DNA from: VRUE01 sp963732225
Lineage (GTDB): Bacteria > Actinomycetota > Thermoleophilia > Solirubrobacterales > 70-9
Assembly (NCBI GenBank): GCA_963732225.1
Contig: CAVSYR010000002.1
Location: 682,001 to 746,000, forward strand
Direction: 5' to 3'
Length of the DNA: 64,000 nt
Both the position numbers and the translations under genes were made by a program. Every line of letters begins with the position of its first letter. Position 1 is the stretch's first letter. Below the pieces are notes generated by a model, which was not told where the DNA came from, did no database searches, and was given only the letters and a program-made list of their open reading frames with translations. Below, piece after piece: positions 8,711 to 16,581 of the stretch.

Positions 8711-9516
8711 ACCGAGGAGGGGGCGCTGGCGGCGAGCATCGCGTCGAACCCCCAGCCGCGCAGGTTCTCGAGCCCGCCGTGGTCGGTGAGGTCGAAGTGG
8801 ATTGGCGTGACCGAGATGCGACCGCCGGCGACCGCGTTGAGGTCGGTGCCGTCGATCTCCTCGTAGCCCGGCTGCCAGCCGTAGATCTCGTAGTGGCGGC
8901 GACCGTCGGTCTCGCCGATCAGCTTCAGCTCGTCGTTGTAGATCCGTTTGCCGAGCTTTGTCACCTCGATCCCCTTCGGCTCGCCAGCGGGGCAGTTGAC
9001 GTTGATCAGCGTCGCCTCTGGCATCGGCTGAGTCAGCAGCTGCCGGACAAGCTCGGCGGCGAAGCGAGCGACGGCGCCGAAGTCGAAGCGGCCGCTGACG
9101 TAGCCCATGCCGCCGCTGGAAGATTGCTGTGAGAAGGCGACTGCTGGGATGCCGAGGACGATCCCCTCGAAGGCGGCGGCGACCGTGCCCGAGTAGGTGA
9201 TGTCGTCGCCGAGGTTGGCGCCGTGGTTGATTCCGGAGAAGATCAGGTCGGGCCGGTGGCCAACCAGGCCCAGCTCGGCGAAGCGCACGCAGTCGACCGG
9301 CGTGCCGTCAGTCGCGTAGCCCTTGTCCCCGTCGCCGAACTCGACCTCCTCGACCGTCAGCGGCGAGCGGGTGGTGATGCTGCGCGCCGTTGCGCTGCGG
9401 TTGGAATCCGGGGCGATCACGTCGACCTCGACCCCGTCGATCTCGCGCAGGGCCCGCCGCGCGGCTTGCAGTCCGGGAGCCGTGATTCCGTCGTCGTTGG
9501 TGAGCAGCACGCGCAT
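8707..9516 (-). CDS. surE: 5'/3'-nucleotidase SurE
   Basis: 269 aa. Metal-dependent nucleoside monophosphate phosphatase of stationary-phase survival. Metal ligands are in the N-terminal LLTNDDGITAPG (D8, D9), the Ser in APDSNRS and the Asn in SGINHGANLG. First gene of the surE-ligA-truA set. A -10-like TAGAAT lies seven bases before its ATG, so the mRNA may be leaderless. Confidence 0.96.
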   Translation of the reverse strand: MRVLLTNDDGITAPGLQAARRALREIDGVEVDVIAPDSNRSATARSITTRSPLTVEEVEFGDGDKGYATDGTPVDCVRFAELGLVGHRPDLIFSGINHGANLGDDITYSGTVAAAFEGIVLGIPAVAFSQQSSSGGMGYVSGRFDFGAVARFAAELVRQLLTQPMPEATLINVNCPAGEPKGIEVTKLGKRIYNDELKLIGETDGRRHYEIYGWQPGYEEIDGTDLNAVAGGRISVTPIHFDLTDHGGLENLRGWGFDAMLAASAPSSV

Positions 9517-9523
9517 CGCGACG

Positions 9524-9529
9524 ATTCTA
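9524..9529 (-). promoter_or_regulatory. -10 hexamer for surE (leaderless type)
   Basis: On the minus strand TAGAAT is followed by seven bases and then the surE ATG (9516). With transcription starting about seven bases after the hexamer, the mRNA would begin at or next to the start codon. No Shine-Dalgarno sequence is present. Confidence 0.45.
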
Positions 9530-9618
9530 GGTGGCCGATACCACGACCAATAGGGCGGTCATCGTCTTGGCACACTCTGCGCGCCACTCGTGAGGCGACC
9601 TCTGAAAGCGTCCGTCTC

Positions 9619-9843
9619 ATGGGTTTGGCTCATATCGGCCTGCTGACGACCGTGACCGAGGCCGCCGCTACCGCTGTTGGCGCCGGTGTCGTTCTGAGCA
9701 GCGTGGCTGTGGGCGTTTGGGGGATTGCTCTCGGGAGGCCGATGGTCGAGATCGAGAGCTGGACCCTGAAAGGGGGCTATTTCGGCGGAGCCTTTGGCGC
9801 TGGCCTTGCCTTGGTAGACGCCATTCTTCGGTACTGTGTCTAG
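9619..9843 (+). CDS. Small membrane protein of unknown function
   Basis: 74 aa. Two hydrophobic segments (about 15-38 and 52-70) are rich in Ala and Gly, with a short polar loop between. I do not recognise a family. Base composition is visibly less GC-rich than the neighbours. ATG 9619 is the only sensible start but has no strong ribosome site. It is followed after 30 bases by a second small membrane protein on the same strand, so the two may be a unit. Confidence 0.55.
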   Translation: MGLAHIGLLTTVTEAAATAVGAGVVLSSVAVGVWGIALGRPMVEIESWTLKGGYFGGAFGAGLALVDAILRYCV

Positions 9844-9873
9844 TAATGAATTGTCTGCAAGGTGGAGGTTGAG

Positions 9874-10068
9874 ATGGGAACCGTGCGCTACATGAACATC
9901 GGCCTAGCAGTCGCCATGACCATCGTTATCGCTGGCGTTATTGCGTTCAGAAACTCAAGCGAGGCCGCGATGCAGGCGACTGTGCTGGTTGCGATGTTTG
10001 TAGGTCTTGCGCTTGGCGTGTGGCTCGATACCCGTGCCCAGCGCAGGAATGGCAAACGCGCTCAGTAG
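9874..10068 (+). CDS. Small membrane protein of unknown function
   Basis: 64 aa, with two probable transmembrane helices (about 8-24 and 34-51) and a basic C-terminus (TRAQRRNGKRAQ). GGAGG at 9863-9867 stands six bases before ATG 9874, so this start is favoured over the upstream GTG 9862. Lower GC than its surroundings, like the preceding gene. The last seven bases overlap the convergent dacB gene. No family recognised. Confidence 0.6.
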   Translation: MGTVRYMNIGLAVAMTIVIAGVIAFRNSSEAAMQATVLVAMFVGLALGVWLDTRAQRRNGKRAQ

Positions 10069-11315
10069 GAGGCGACTTCTCCGGCGATCAGGTCCTGCTC
10101 GGCGTGGGCGAGGCTGAGATCGCGGACGCTGCCCATCAGGATCGAGAAGATCATCACCCTGCCGTCGCGGTTGAAGCAGTAGCCGGAGAGGTTGCTGACG
10201 GCGCTGATCGTGCCGGTCTTGGTGCGGCAGCGGCCGTAGGCGGCGGTGCCGTGCATGCGTTCGGCGACGGTGCCCTCGTGGCCGGCGAGGGCTAGGTCCT
10301 GGATGAATTCATCGCCGACCGCCGTGCCGCGCATCGACTTGAGCAGGCCCACTACCTGAGCTGGAGAGGCGCGGTTGGAGCGGGTCAGGCCGGAGCCGTC
10401 GACCGCGTGCACGCCCGATTCGTGTCCGCGGGCAAAGGCCTCGACGACTTCCGTGCCTGCTGCCGTCGTGCCGGCGCCGCCGAAGCGAGCACCGAGCAGC
10501 TTGATCAGCATCTCGGCGAAGAAGTTGTCCGAGTAGACGTCGGTGGTGTTGACGATGCTTGAGAGCGGCGGCGATTCGACCCGGGCCAGTTCGGTGCTGA
10601 AGGGTGGGGCGGTCGCCAAGGCGACCGTGGGGGAGATGCTGACCCCGGCTTCGCGCAGGCTCGCATCCAGCGTTGCGGCCGCGGTGATCGCCGGATCGCT
10701 GGCGAAGCCTGTGGCGCTGGGCGTGCTGTAGCCGGAGTTGAAGGAGAGGCCGGAGAGTGGCCCGATTTCCGGGCTGGTCGCGTAGCCCGAGTCGGCAACG
10801 CCGCGCAGGTGGTCGAAGACGCTGTCGTCGGCATAGAGGTGGCCAGTGATCGACTTGATCCCGGCTTCGCGCACCTGGCGCTTGAGTTGGAAGATGTTGG
10901 TGCCGAGGCCGCCGAGGAACCGCCGGTAGAAGGACGGCGTGCCGAGGGCCGGGTCGCCGGCGCCGACCAGGTAGAGGCTGCCATGGAGGACGCCGTTGCG
11001 ATCGATTCCCCCGTCGGTCTTCAACAGGGTCGTGATCCTCGATTCCGCCCCGAGTCGCGCCAAGGCGGTCGAGGTGGTGAACAGCTTCATGTTCGAGGCA
11101 AGCGGACGCGGGCGTCCGGGCGCTCGCGCACAGACGACCTTGCCGGTCCCCGCGTCGATCACGAGCAGGCCGCTGGAACTCCCACCGCCGTGCACGAGCC
11201 GAGAACGCATGGTTGCGCAACGACCGTTGCTGGTGGCCGCCTGTGCCGCCGCGGACAGCAAGAGGGCCGCAAGCAGGGCACAAATTGCGGCAGAGATTGC
11301 CGGGGTACGCCTCAC
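10062..11315 (-). CDS. dacB: D-alanyl-D-alanine carboxypeptidase/endopeptidase (PBP4, S13 family)
   Basis: 417 aa. Exported serine enzyme that trims peptidoglycan peptides. It has a signal peptide (about 1-27) ending SAAAQA. The three active-site motifs are complete: SxxK as S74-N-M-K77, SxN as S263-D-N265, and KTG at 367-369. Start is GTG 11315. It is divergent from the patatin gene, with only 15 bases between the starts, and the two seem to share one -10 region. Confidence 0.93.
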   Translation of the reverse strand: MRRTPAISAAICALLAALLLSAAAQAATSNGRCATMRSRLVHGGGSSSGLLVIDAGTGKVVCARAPGRPRPLASNMKLFTTSTALARLGAESRITTLLKTDGGIDRNGVLHGSLYLVGAGDPALGTPSFYRRFLGGLGTNIFQLKRQVREAGIKSITGHLYADDSVFDHLRGVADSGYATSPEIGPLSGLSFNSGYSTPSATGFASDPAITAAATLDASLREAGVSISPTVALATAPPFSTELARVESPPLSSIVNTTDVYSDNFFAEMLIKLLGARFGGAGTTAAGTEVVEAFARGHESGVHAVDGSGLTRSNRASPAQVVGLLKSMRGTAVGDEFIQDLALAGHEGTVAERMHGTAAYGRCRTKTGTISAVSNLSGYCFNRDGRVMIFSILMGSVRDLSLAHAEQDLIAGEVASY

Positions 11316-11322
11316 TTAGTGG

Positions 11323-11329
11323 GATAATG
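11323..11329. promoter_or_regulatory. Bidirectional -10 element between dacB and the patatin gene
   Basis: The seven bases GATAATG read GATAAT on the plus strand (eight bases before ATG 11337) and CATTAT on the minus strand (eight bases before the dacB GTG at 11315). Both directions would give leaderless mRNAs from one nearly symmetrical hexamer. The call rests on position and sequence only. Confidence 0.45.
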
Positions 11330-11330
11330 C

Positions 11331-12587
11331 ATGTTTATGGGCAAAGTTGTGGACATAGAGTCGCAACCGCGTCGTCGCCGCAGCCGCAAACGCCCGTCGA
11401 AGACGGCCCTGGTTCTGGGCGGAGGCGGCTTCACCGGCGGGGTCTACGAGATCGGCGCCCTGCGCGCCCTCGACCTGCTCGCGGTCAACAGCACGGTCAA
11501 CAACTTCGACGTCTACGTCGGCACCAGCGCCGGCTCCTTCGTCGCCAGCATGCTCGCCAACGGGGTCACGCCCGACGAAATGATGCAGGTGATCAACCGG
11601 CGCATCCCCTCCGAGCTCGAGGACCTCGACCTCGGCAAGGTGCTGAAGCCCAACTACCTCGGCTTCATCGAGAAGGCGGCGATGCTGCCGCTGCGCACGC
11701 TCGAGCTCGCCCGCAGCCTCGCCGGGATGGGCAGGTTCTCGGCGATGGACGTGGTGGTTGGCTTGGCTGAGGCGATGCCCACTGGCTTCTACTCGGGCAA
11801 CGGGATCGGCGACTACGTTGCCGCGGCGTTGAGCGAAGAGGATCGCGTCGACGACTTCCGCCTGCTCAGCAAAGAGCTCTACCTGACCGCGACCGACCTC
11901 GATACCTGCGAGCGGATCGTCTTCGGCGAGGAGGGCTGGAACGACGTGCCGATCTCGAAGGCGATCCAGTGCTCGACCGCGCTGCCGATCGTCTACAAGC
12001 CGGTCGACCTCAAGGGACGCCAGCTGGTCGATGGCGGTATCCGCTCGACCACCAACGTCGACATCGCGGTTGAAAAGGGCGCCAAATTCATCGTCGTCGT
12101 CAACCCGCTTGTGCCCTACGTCAACGATTTCGAGAAGACGATCCCGACGGTCTTCGGCACGCGGGTGCGGCGCGTCTCCGACATGGGCCTGCCGGCGATC
12201 GCCAACCAGACCTTCCGGCTGATCGCCCACGCGCGCCTGCACCAAGCGGTCGAGGTCTGGCAGGAGCGCTACCCCGGCGTCGACATCATCCTGGTCGAGC
12301 CCGAGCCCAACGACGAGCTGATGTTCGGCACGCCGATCATGGACTACTCGCGCCGGCTCAAAATCGCCCGCCACGGCTTCGAATCGGTGACCGCGACCCT
12401 GGCCAAGGACTACGACAGTTTCCAGGAGATAGCCGAACGCCACGGCCTCGAGATCTCCGGCCGCCGCGTCAGCCGCGTAGTCGAGCGCGCCGCCGAAGAA
12501 GAGGAGCACGAGCAAAACTCCACCTGGCGCCGGGTTCTCGAGCAGACGACTTCGGCGCTGCTGCGTCAGTCGGGCGAGGTCTCCTAG
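11331..12587 (+). CDS. Patatin-like phospholipase
   Basis: 418 aa if read from ATG 11331; ATG 11337 is favoured if the mRNA is leaderless. A Ser-Asp dyad lipid acyl hydrolase: oxyanion loop GGGGFTGG (30-37), nucleophile S66 in GTSAG, Asp D234 in VDGGI. No signal peptide. The basic N-terminus (RRRRSRKRPSK) suggests a cytoplasmic or membrane-surface enzyme. The C-terminal 60 residues are acidic and probably helical. Substrate unknown. Confidence 0.9.
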   Translation: MFMGKVVDIESQPRRRRSRKRPSKTALVLGGGGFTGGVYEIGALRALDLLAVNSTVNNFDVYVGTSAGSFVASMLANGVTPDEMMQVINRRIPSELEDLDLGKVLKPNYLGFIEKAAMLPLRTLELARSLAGMGRFSAMDVVVGLAEAMPTGFYSGNGIGDYVAAALSEEDRVDDFRLLSKELYLTATDLDTCERIVFGEEGWNDVPISKAIQCSTALPIVYKPVDLKGRQLVDGGIRSTTNVDIAVEKGAKFIVVVNPLVPYVNDFEKTIPTVFGTRVRRVSDMGLPAIANQTFRLIAHARLHQAVEVWQERYPGVDIILVEPEPNDELMFGTPIMDYSRRLKIARHGFESVTATLAKDYDSFQEIAERHGLEISGRRVSRVVERAAEEEEHEQNSTWRRVLEQTTSALLRQSGEVS

Positions 12588-12600
12588 TCTCAAGCGGGGA

Positions 12601-12704
12601 GGAGGGTCGGGTGCCCCTCCCTCAAAAGCCGTCGCGCAGCTGATCCGGGTAGGCGCTTCGGTGCGTGGTCTCTGAGCTTTTGCGGGAGGGGCACCCGACC
12701 CTCC
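12601..12704. repeat. Long inverted repeat, element A
   Basis: Left arm 12601-12629 and right arm 12676-12704 are 29 bp and complementary with one mismatch, around a 46-base loop. Each arm can also fold on itself (GGAGGG ... CCCTCC). It lies just after the patatin gene, between two convergent genes, and could act as a bidirectional terminator or belong to an extragenic palindrome family. Its arm core resembles that of element B at 12821. Confidence 0.8.
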
Positions 12705-12820
12705 GTCCAACTCGGAAGCTAGGAGCTGAGCTGGCGCAACAGAGGTCAATCCCCAGCGTGCGGCAAGGCGAGCGAGCACATTCCGAGAACAAGGTGCCCT
12801 GCGTGAGCTGACGCTTGAGA

Positions 12821-12970
12821 GAGGGATCGGTTGACCCTCTGTGCGAATGTTGCCGAAGGCAGCCGCTGCACTCGTGATTCTCAGCGCGGCGTTAGCCGCG
12901 CTCTCAAATTGTCGCTAAGCGCCGAAGGCGCGTGCGATATCAATTCGCACAGAGGGTCAACCGATCCCTC
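12821..12970. repeat. Long inverted repeat, element B
   Basis: Arms 12821-12848 and 12943-12970 are 28 bp and perfectly complementary. The 94-base centre contains further short hairpins, such as GCGCGGCGTTAGCCGCGC and GCGCCGAAGGCGCG. As in element A, each arm is itself a small palindrome (GAGGG ... CCCTC). It abuts the stop of the acyl-CoA synthetase gene. The 116 bases between A and B contain no gene I can support. Confidence 0.85.
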
Positions 12971-12981
12971 CCAACCAAACC

Positions 12982-14763
12982 TCAGCTCGCGTAGAGCTTC
13001 TCGATCTCGTCCTCGTGCTTGCTCGCCACAACCGCGCGCTTGACCTTGAGGGTGGGGGTGAGCTCGCCCGTTTCCTGTGAGAGGTCGCGGGGCAGGATCG
13101 CCACCTTCTTGACCTGCTCGACCCGGGCGAATTTCTCGTTGATCGTCGCCACGTGGTCTTCGATCGCTTTCAGCACGTCGGCGTTGGCGGCGAGCTGCTC
13201 GGGGTCCTCGGGCAGACCGTGCTCCTTGGCGTAGGCGACGGCGTCTTCGGGGTCGAGCGTGACCAGGGCGACCAGGTAGGGCTTGCGGTCGCCGACGACG
13301 ACGCACTGGGAGACCAGCGGGTGCTGCTTGATTTCGTTCTCGAGGTTGGCCGGGGTGATGTTCTTGCCACCGGCGGTGATGATGATGTCCTTCTTGCGGC
13401 CGGTGATCTTGATGAAGCCGTCCGCTTCGACCTCGCCGATGTCGCCGGTGTGCAGCCAACCGTCGACGATCGTCTCGCGGGTCGCCTCCTCGTTCTTGTA
13501 ATAGCCCTGGAAGACGTTGGGGCCCTTGACCAGGATCTCGCCGTCCTCGGCGATCTTGACCTCGCAGCCGGGGAAGGGCTTGCCGATTGTGCCCACCTTG
13601 AAGTCGTCGGGGGTGGAGATCGTCGCCGCGGTCGAGGTCTCGGTCATACCCCAGCCCTCGAGCACGAGCACCCCAGCGGCGTCGAAGAAGCGCAGGATCT
13701 CGGGGCTGATTGGGGCGGCGCCGGAGACTGCGAGCCGCAGGTTGCCGCCGAAGAGGCCGCGGATCTTGGAGAGCACTTGCTTGTCGGCGAACTCGTACTG
13801 CTTGCGCAGCAGGAAACCCGGTTTGCGACCGGAGCGCTCCGCCGTCCGCATCTTCTTGCCGGCCCCGATCGACCAGTCGAAGATCACCTTTTTGATCCCG
13901 CCCTCTTTCTCCATGCCACTGGTCGCGGCGGTGTAGATCTTCTCGAAGATGCGCGGCACCGAGGGGAAGTAGGTCGGTTTCAGCTCACCGAGGTTGGGCA
14001 GGATCTTCTGCGGGTCGCGCTCCCAGTAGGCGATCGTGGTGCCGAGGTCGTAGCTGCCGAACTGGATCAACAGGGCGAAAGAGTGGGCGAGGGGGAGGTA
14101 GAGGTAGGTGACGTCTTCGGGCTCGATCACGCTGGTCTCGTTGACCATGTCGAGCATCGCCCGGTAGTTGCCGTGGCTGATGATGCAGCCCTTCGGCGGT
14201 CCGGTCGTGCCCGAGGTGTAGATGAAGGTGCAGATGTCCTCCTTGGTCACCGACTGCCAGCGCGCCTCCCACTCGGCGGCATCGCGGGCGTCGCCACGGG
14301 CGGCGAGATCCTCGAGCGAGATCGCGTCCTCGCTGGAGCCCGTCATCCGCACCACGTGCTCGAGCAGCGGCAGCTGGTCGCGAACGGCGCGGACCTTCTC
14401 CATCTGCTCGTCGTCCTCGACCACGACGACCTTGGCGTCGGAGTTCTCCAGCACGTACTGGCACTCCTCGGGCGAGTTGGTCTGGTAGATCGGCACCACC
14501 ACGGCGCCGGCCGAGAGCGCGGCGAAATCGAAGTAGGTCCACTCGGGGCGGGTGTTGCCGAGGATTGAGACCTTGTCGCCCTTGGCGACGCCGAGGTCAA
14601 TCAGCCCGAGCGAGAGCGAGCGCACCACCTCGAGCACTTGGTCAAAGCTGCGGTCGACCCACTTGCCGTCCTGCTTGAAGCGAACCGCGGGAGCGTTGCC
14701 GTAGTACTTGGCGGACAGTGGCAGCAGGTCCGCCAGGGTTGACGATTTGGTTCCCCGCTCCAT
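12982..14763 (-). CDS. Long-chain fatty acid-CoA ligase (AMP-forming)
   Basis: 593 aa. Activates fatty acids to acyl-CoA through an acyl-adenylate. The AMP-binding motif YTSGTTGPPKG is at about 180-190, followed by GWGMTETS, the TGD motif (WLHTGDIGEV) and a C-terminal lid domain with the catalytic Lys region (PTLKVKR). Length and the N-terminus fit FadD15-type enzymes of actinobacteria. It is 24 bases after the small HTH-like gene on the same strand, and TAGACT lies ten bases before the ATG. Confidence 0.94.
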   Translation of the reverse strand: MERGTKSSTLADLLPLSAKYYGNAPAVRFKQDGKWVDRSFDQVLEVVRSLSLGLIDLGVAKGDKVSILGNTRPEWTYFDFAALSAGAVVVPIYQTNSPEECQYVLENSDAKVVVVEDDEQMEKVRAVRDQLPLLEHVVRMTGSSEDAISLEDLAARGDARDAAEWEARWQSVTKEDICTFIYTSGTTGPPKGCIISHGNYRAMLDMVNETSVIEPEDVTYLYLPLAHSFALLIQFGSYDLGTTIAYWERDPQKILPNLGELKPTYFPSVPRIFEKIYTAATSGMEKEGGIKKVIFDWSIGAGKKMRTAERSGRKPGFLLRKQYEFADKQVLSKIRGLFGGNLRLAVSGAAPISPEILRFFDAAGVLVLEGWGMTETSTAATISTPDDFKVGTIGKPFPGCEVKIAEDGEILVKGPNVFQGYYKNEEATRETIVDGWLHTGDIGEVEADGFIKITGRKKDIIITAGGKNITPANLENEIKQHPLVSQCVVVGDRKPYLVALVTLDPEDAVAYAKEHGLPEDPEQLAANADVLKAIEDHVATINEKFARVEQVKKVAILPRDLSQETGELTPTLKVKRAVVASKHEDEIEKLYAS

Positions 14764-14787
14764 GCGGGGTGGGAGTCTAGTTAAGAG

Positions 14788-14973
14788 CTAGTTGGGGCGA
14801 ACTTGGTGGCGCTGGCGCTGGCCGGCCATGCTGCGCAGCGAGGTCTCGAAAAGGGACTTGTCGATGCGTCCGTGGAAGATCGGAATGCCCATTTGCATGC
14901 ACTTGCCGATCACCTCCTGCCGCTTCATCTGAAGTTCTTCGGCAAGCTCGGACGGGGTGAGGTGATTGGCCAC
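14788..14973 (-). CDS. Small IF2_N/HTH-like protein
   Basis: 61 aa. The pattern LTPSELAEELQMKRQEVIGK then CMQMGIP resembles the helix-turn-helix of the IF-2 N-terminal domain (L-A-K-E-L-x-V-x3-E-V-I-x3-x-L-G-I) and of excisionase-type DNA-binding proteins. GTG 14973 is chosen because GGGAGGT stands about five bases before it. A near-consensus promoter lies upstream. Function unknown: nucleic-acid binding is an inference. Confidence 0.65.
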   Translation of the reverse strand: MANHLTPSELAEELQMKRQEVIGKCMQMGIPIFHGRIDKSLFETSLRSMAGQRQRHQVRPN

Positions 14974-15011
14974 TGCGGACCTCCCTTTGTCGTTGAAACT
15001 GGGTAAGGAGA

Positions 15012-15039
15012 TATTTACCCCTAATGGCGGACGTGTCAA
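15012..15039 (-). promoter_or_regulatory. Near-consensus vegetative promoter for the 61-aa gene
   Basis: Read on the minus strand: TTGACA (15039-15034), a 16-base spacer, then TAAATA (15017-15012). The expected transcript start is near 15005, giving a leader of about 30 bases that includes the GGGAGGT ribosome site. This is the best match to the sigma-70 consensus noticed in the window. Confidence 0.7.
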
Positions 15040-15081
15040 ACGATGCACCGCTGCTTTCGACTAGCCCCGCGGCGGAGCCGC

Positions 15082-15087
15082 GATAAT
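15082..15087 (+). promoter_or_regulatory. -10 hexamer for the DsbA-like gene (leaderless type)
   Basis: GATAAT is eight bases before ATG 15096, with no ribosome site between. A six-base-pair hairpin (CGCGGC/GCCGCG, 15068-15082) sits directly on its upstream side. Whether the hairpin matters is unknown. Confidence 0.4.
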
Positions 15088-15095
15088 GGCCGGCG

Positions 15096-15845
15096 ATGCC
15101 CGCCACCGCCGAGAAGCCGGGACCCGAGCCCGCCGTCGTGCCGATCCCCCGGCGTGGCCGGATCTGGATCGTGCTGGCGCTCGCGATCGCCCTGGGATTC
15201 CTCGGCTACGCGATCGTCAACATCTCGACCCAGAAGGCCGGTCGCGCCGTCGTCCACCTGGCCGGGATCTCCGAAGCGCAAGAAATCTTCGGCGGCGTGC
15301 CACAGGAAGGTGACCGCCTCGGCTCCTCAGATGCGCCGGTGACGATTCAGGTCTTCAACGACCTGCAGTGCTCGAGTTGCCAGGAAGATTTCCTCAGCAC
15401 GATCCCGGCCCTGGTCAACGCCTACGCCAGGTCCGGCGACATAAAGCTGCTCTACCGCCACTACTCGAACAGCGAAAGCCCGCAGGAGCTCGGCTTCTAC
15501 GGTGCCGAGGCAGCGGCGGCCCAAGGCTACGGTTGGCAGTACACCTACCTCTTCTTCCGCAATCAGAACGAAGCGAAAAAATTCGGCATCGACCAGGACT
15601 TCCTCGACTCGGTGGCGGGGGGGATCGAGGAACTGAACGAGCCGGAATGGCTGGAATACCTGGAAGACAACGGCGGCTCCGACGGCGCGATCAGCCAGAA
15701 GCTGCAGGGCTATGACGAACTTGGCCGCGGTCTCGGAATCCGCACCGGACAGGCGGCGATCGTCAGCGGACCGCATGGGACCGAAACCCTCCAGGACGGC
15801 CCCTCGCTGGCCGAAATCGAAGCCGCGATCGAAGCCGTCAAGTAG
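15096..15845 (+). CDS. Membrane-anchored DsbA-family thioredoxin-like protein
   Basis: 249 aa. One transmembrane anchor (about 23-43), then an extracytoplasmic thioredoxin fold. The redox centre is C92-S-S-C95 in NDLQCSSC, followed by the long helical insert typical of DsbA/thioredoxin_4 proteins. The cis-Pro position is not obvious in GIRTGQAAIV. A likely role is thiol-disulfide exchange in exported proteins. The neighbours give no specific partner. Confidence 0.82.
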   Translation: MPATAEKPGPEPAVVPIPRRGRIWIVLALAIALGFLGYAIVNISTQKAGRAVVHLAGISEAQEIFGGVPQEGDRLGSSDAPVTIQVFNDLQCSSCQEDFLSTIPALVNAYARSGDIKLLYRHYSNSESPQELGFYGAEAAAAQGYGWQYTYLFFRNQNEAKKFGIDQDFLDSVAGGIEELNEPEWLEYLEDNGGSDGAISQKLQGYDELGRGLGIRTGQAAIVSGPHGTETLQDGPSLAEIEAAIEAVK

Positions 15846-15862
15846 TCCCAGCCCAGGTCTGG

Positions 15863-15868
15863 GATAAT
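15863..15868 (+). promoter_or_regulatory. -10-like hexamer before tRNA-Pro
   Basis: GATAAT ends 11 bases before the mature tRNA. Immediately upstream is a small palindrome (TCCCAG/CTGGGA, 15846-15864), which may instead end the transcript of the DsbA-like gene. No clear -35 was found. Confidence 0.35.
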
Positions 15869-15879
15869 CGCCGCCTCTC

Positions 15880-15952
15880 GGGGCGTGGCGCAGCCTGGTA
15901 GCGCGCACCGTTCGGGTCGGTGAGGTCCCCGGTTCAAATCCGGGCGCCCCGA
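15880..15952 (+). tRNA. tRNA-Pro (anticodon CGG)
   Basis: A complete 73-base cloverleaf. Acceptor stem CGGGGCG/CGCCCCG, D-arm with GCGCAGCCTGGTAGCGC, anticodon stem CACCG/CGGTG around loop TTCGGGT (anticodon CGG), T-arm CCCGG-TTCAAAT-CCGGG, and discriminator A. The 3' CCA is not encoded. It reads CCG codons, which should be frequent in this GC-rich genome. Confidence 0.96.
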
Positions 15953-15972
15953 TTGGATTTACTTGGAGGACG

Positions 15973-16572
15973 ATGCCGGACACCACCTGCCACATGTCGA
16001 TCTCGCTCGACGGTTTCGTTGCCGGGCCTGACCAGGGCCGGGAGAATCCGCTGGGGAAGCGCGGCAGGGAGGTCCATAGCTGGCACCTCGGCGACGAGCG
16101 CGCGAACGACGCCGACGCGACGGCAGAGGGCTGGCTGATGCGACCGCGCGGGGCCTACGTCATGGGCCGCAACATGTTCGGGCCGATCCGCGGCGAGTGG
16201 GATAAGGACTGGGATGGATGGTGGGGCTCCGAGCCGCCCTACCACGCGCCGGTCTTCGTGCTCACCCACCACGCCCGCGAGCCGATCGAGATGGAGGGCG
16301 GCACGAGCTTTCACTTCGTCACCGAGGGCTTCGAGGCCGCCTACGCGCAGGCGCGTGAGGCGGCCGGCGAGGATGGCATCGACATCGCGGGTGGCGCCTC
16401 GACCGTCCGTCAGGCGCTGGCCGCCGGGGTTATCGACGAACTCACGCTCGACGTGGCGCCCGTCCTGTTCGGGTCCGGCGAGCGGCTGTTCGACGGAGTC
16501 GAGTCTTTCGGGTTCGAGCCGGTCGAGGCGCTCCACTCTCCGCTCGCCACGCACATCCGCTACCGGCGATAG
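15973..16572 (+). CDS. Dihydrofolate reductase-fold protein (RibD C-terminal-like)
   Basis: 199 aa. It begins like the RibD_C/DHFR-like family (CHMSISLDGFVAGPD) and keeps the nucleotide-binding signature around DIAGGASTVRQALAAGVIDEL and the C-terminal PVLFGSGERLFDG. These proteins are often annotated as dihydrofolate or deaminase reductases, but the true substrate is usually unknown. GGAGGA precedes ATG 15973. Monocistronic after the tRNA. Confidence 0.85.
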   Translation: MPDTTCHMSISLDGFVAGPDQGRENPLGKRGREVHSWHLGDERANDADATAEGWLMRPRGAYVMGRNMFGPIRGEWDKDWDGWWGSEPPYHAPVFVLTHHAREPIEMEGGTSFHFVTEGFEAAYAQAREAAGEDGIDIAGGASTVRQALAAGVIDELTLDVAPVLFGSGERLFDGVESFGFEPVEALHSPLATHIRYRR

Positions 16573-16581
16573 GGGTTGGCC

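Noticed and set aside
11316..12779. 487-codon open frame antisense to the patatin gene
   Set aside because: The plus-strand patatin has complete catalytic motifs; the antisense product is low complexity and runs into the inverted repeat.
12705..12820. Possible small gene between the two inverted repeats
   Set aside because: No frame with a start, ribosome site and plausible protein; counted as non-coding.
13153..14568. Long plus-strand frame opposite the acyl-CoA ligase
   Set aside because: The ligase on the minus strand has all motifs; the plus frame is rich in Leu/Val/Gly/Asp without a domain.
16442..16581. Continuation of the membrane-protein frame to 16442
   Set aside because: After about 16700 the sequence is Arg/Pro-rich and antisense to a well-supported gene; the next frame gives a sensible end.
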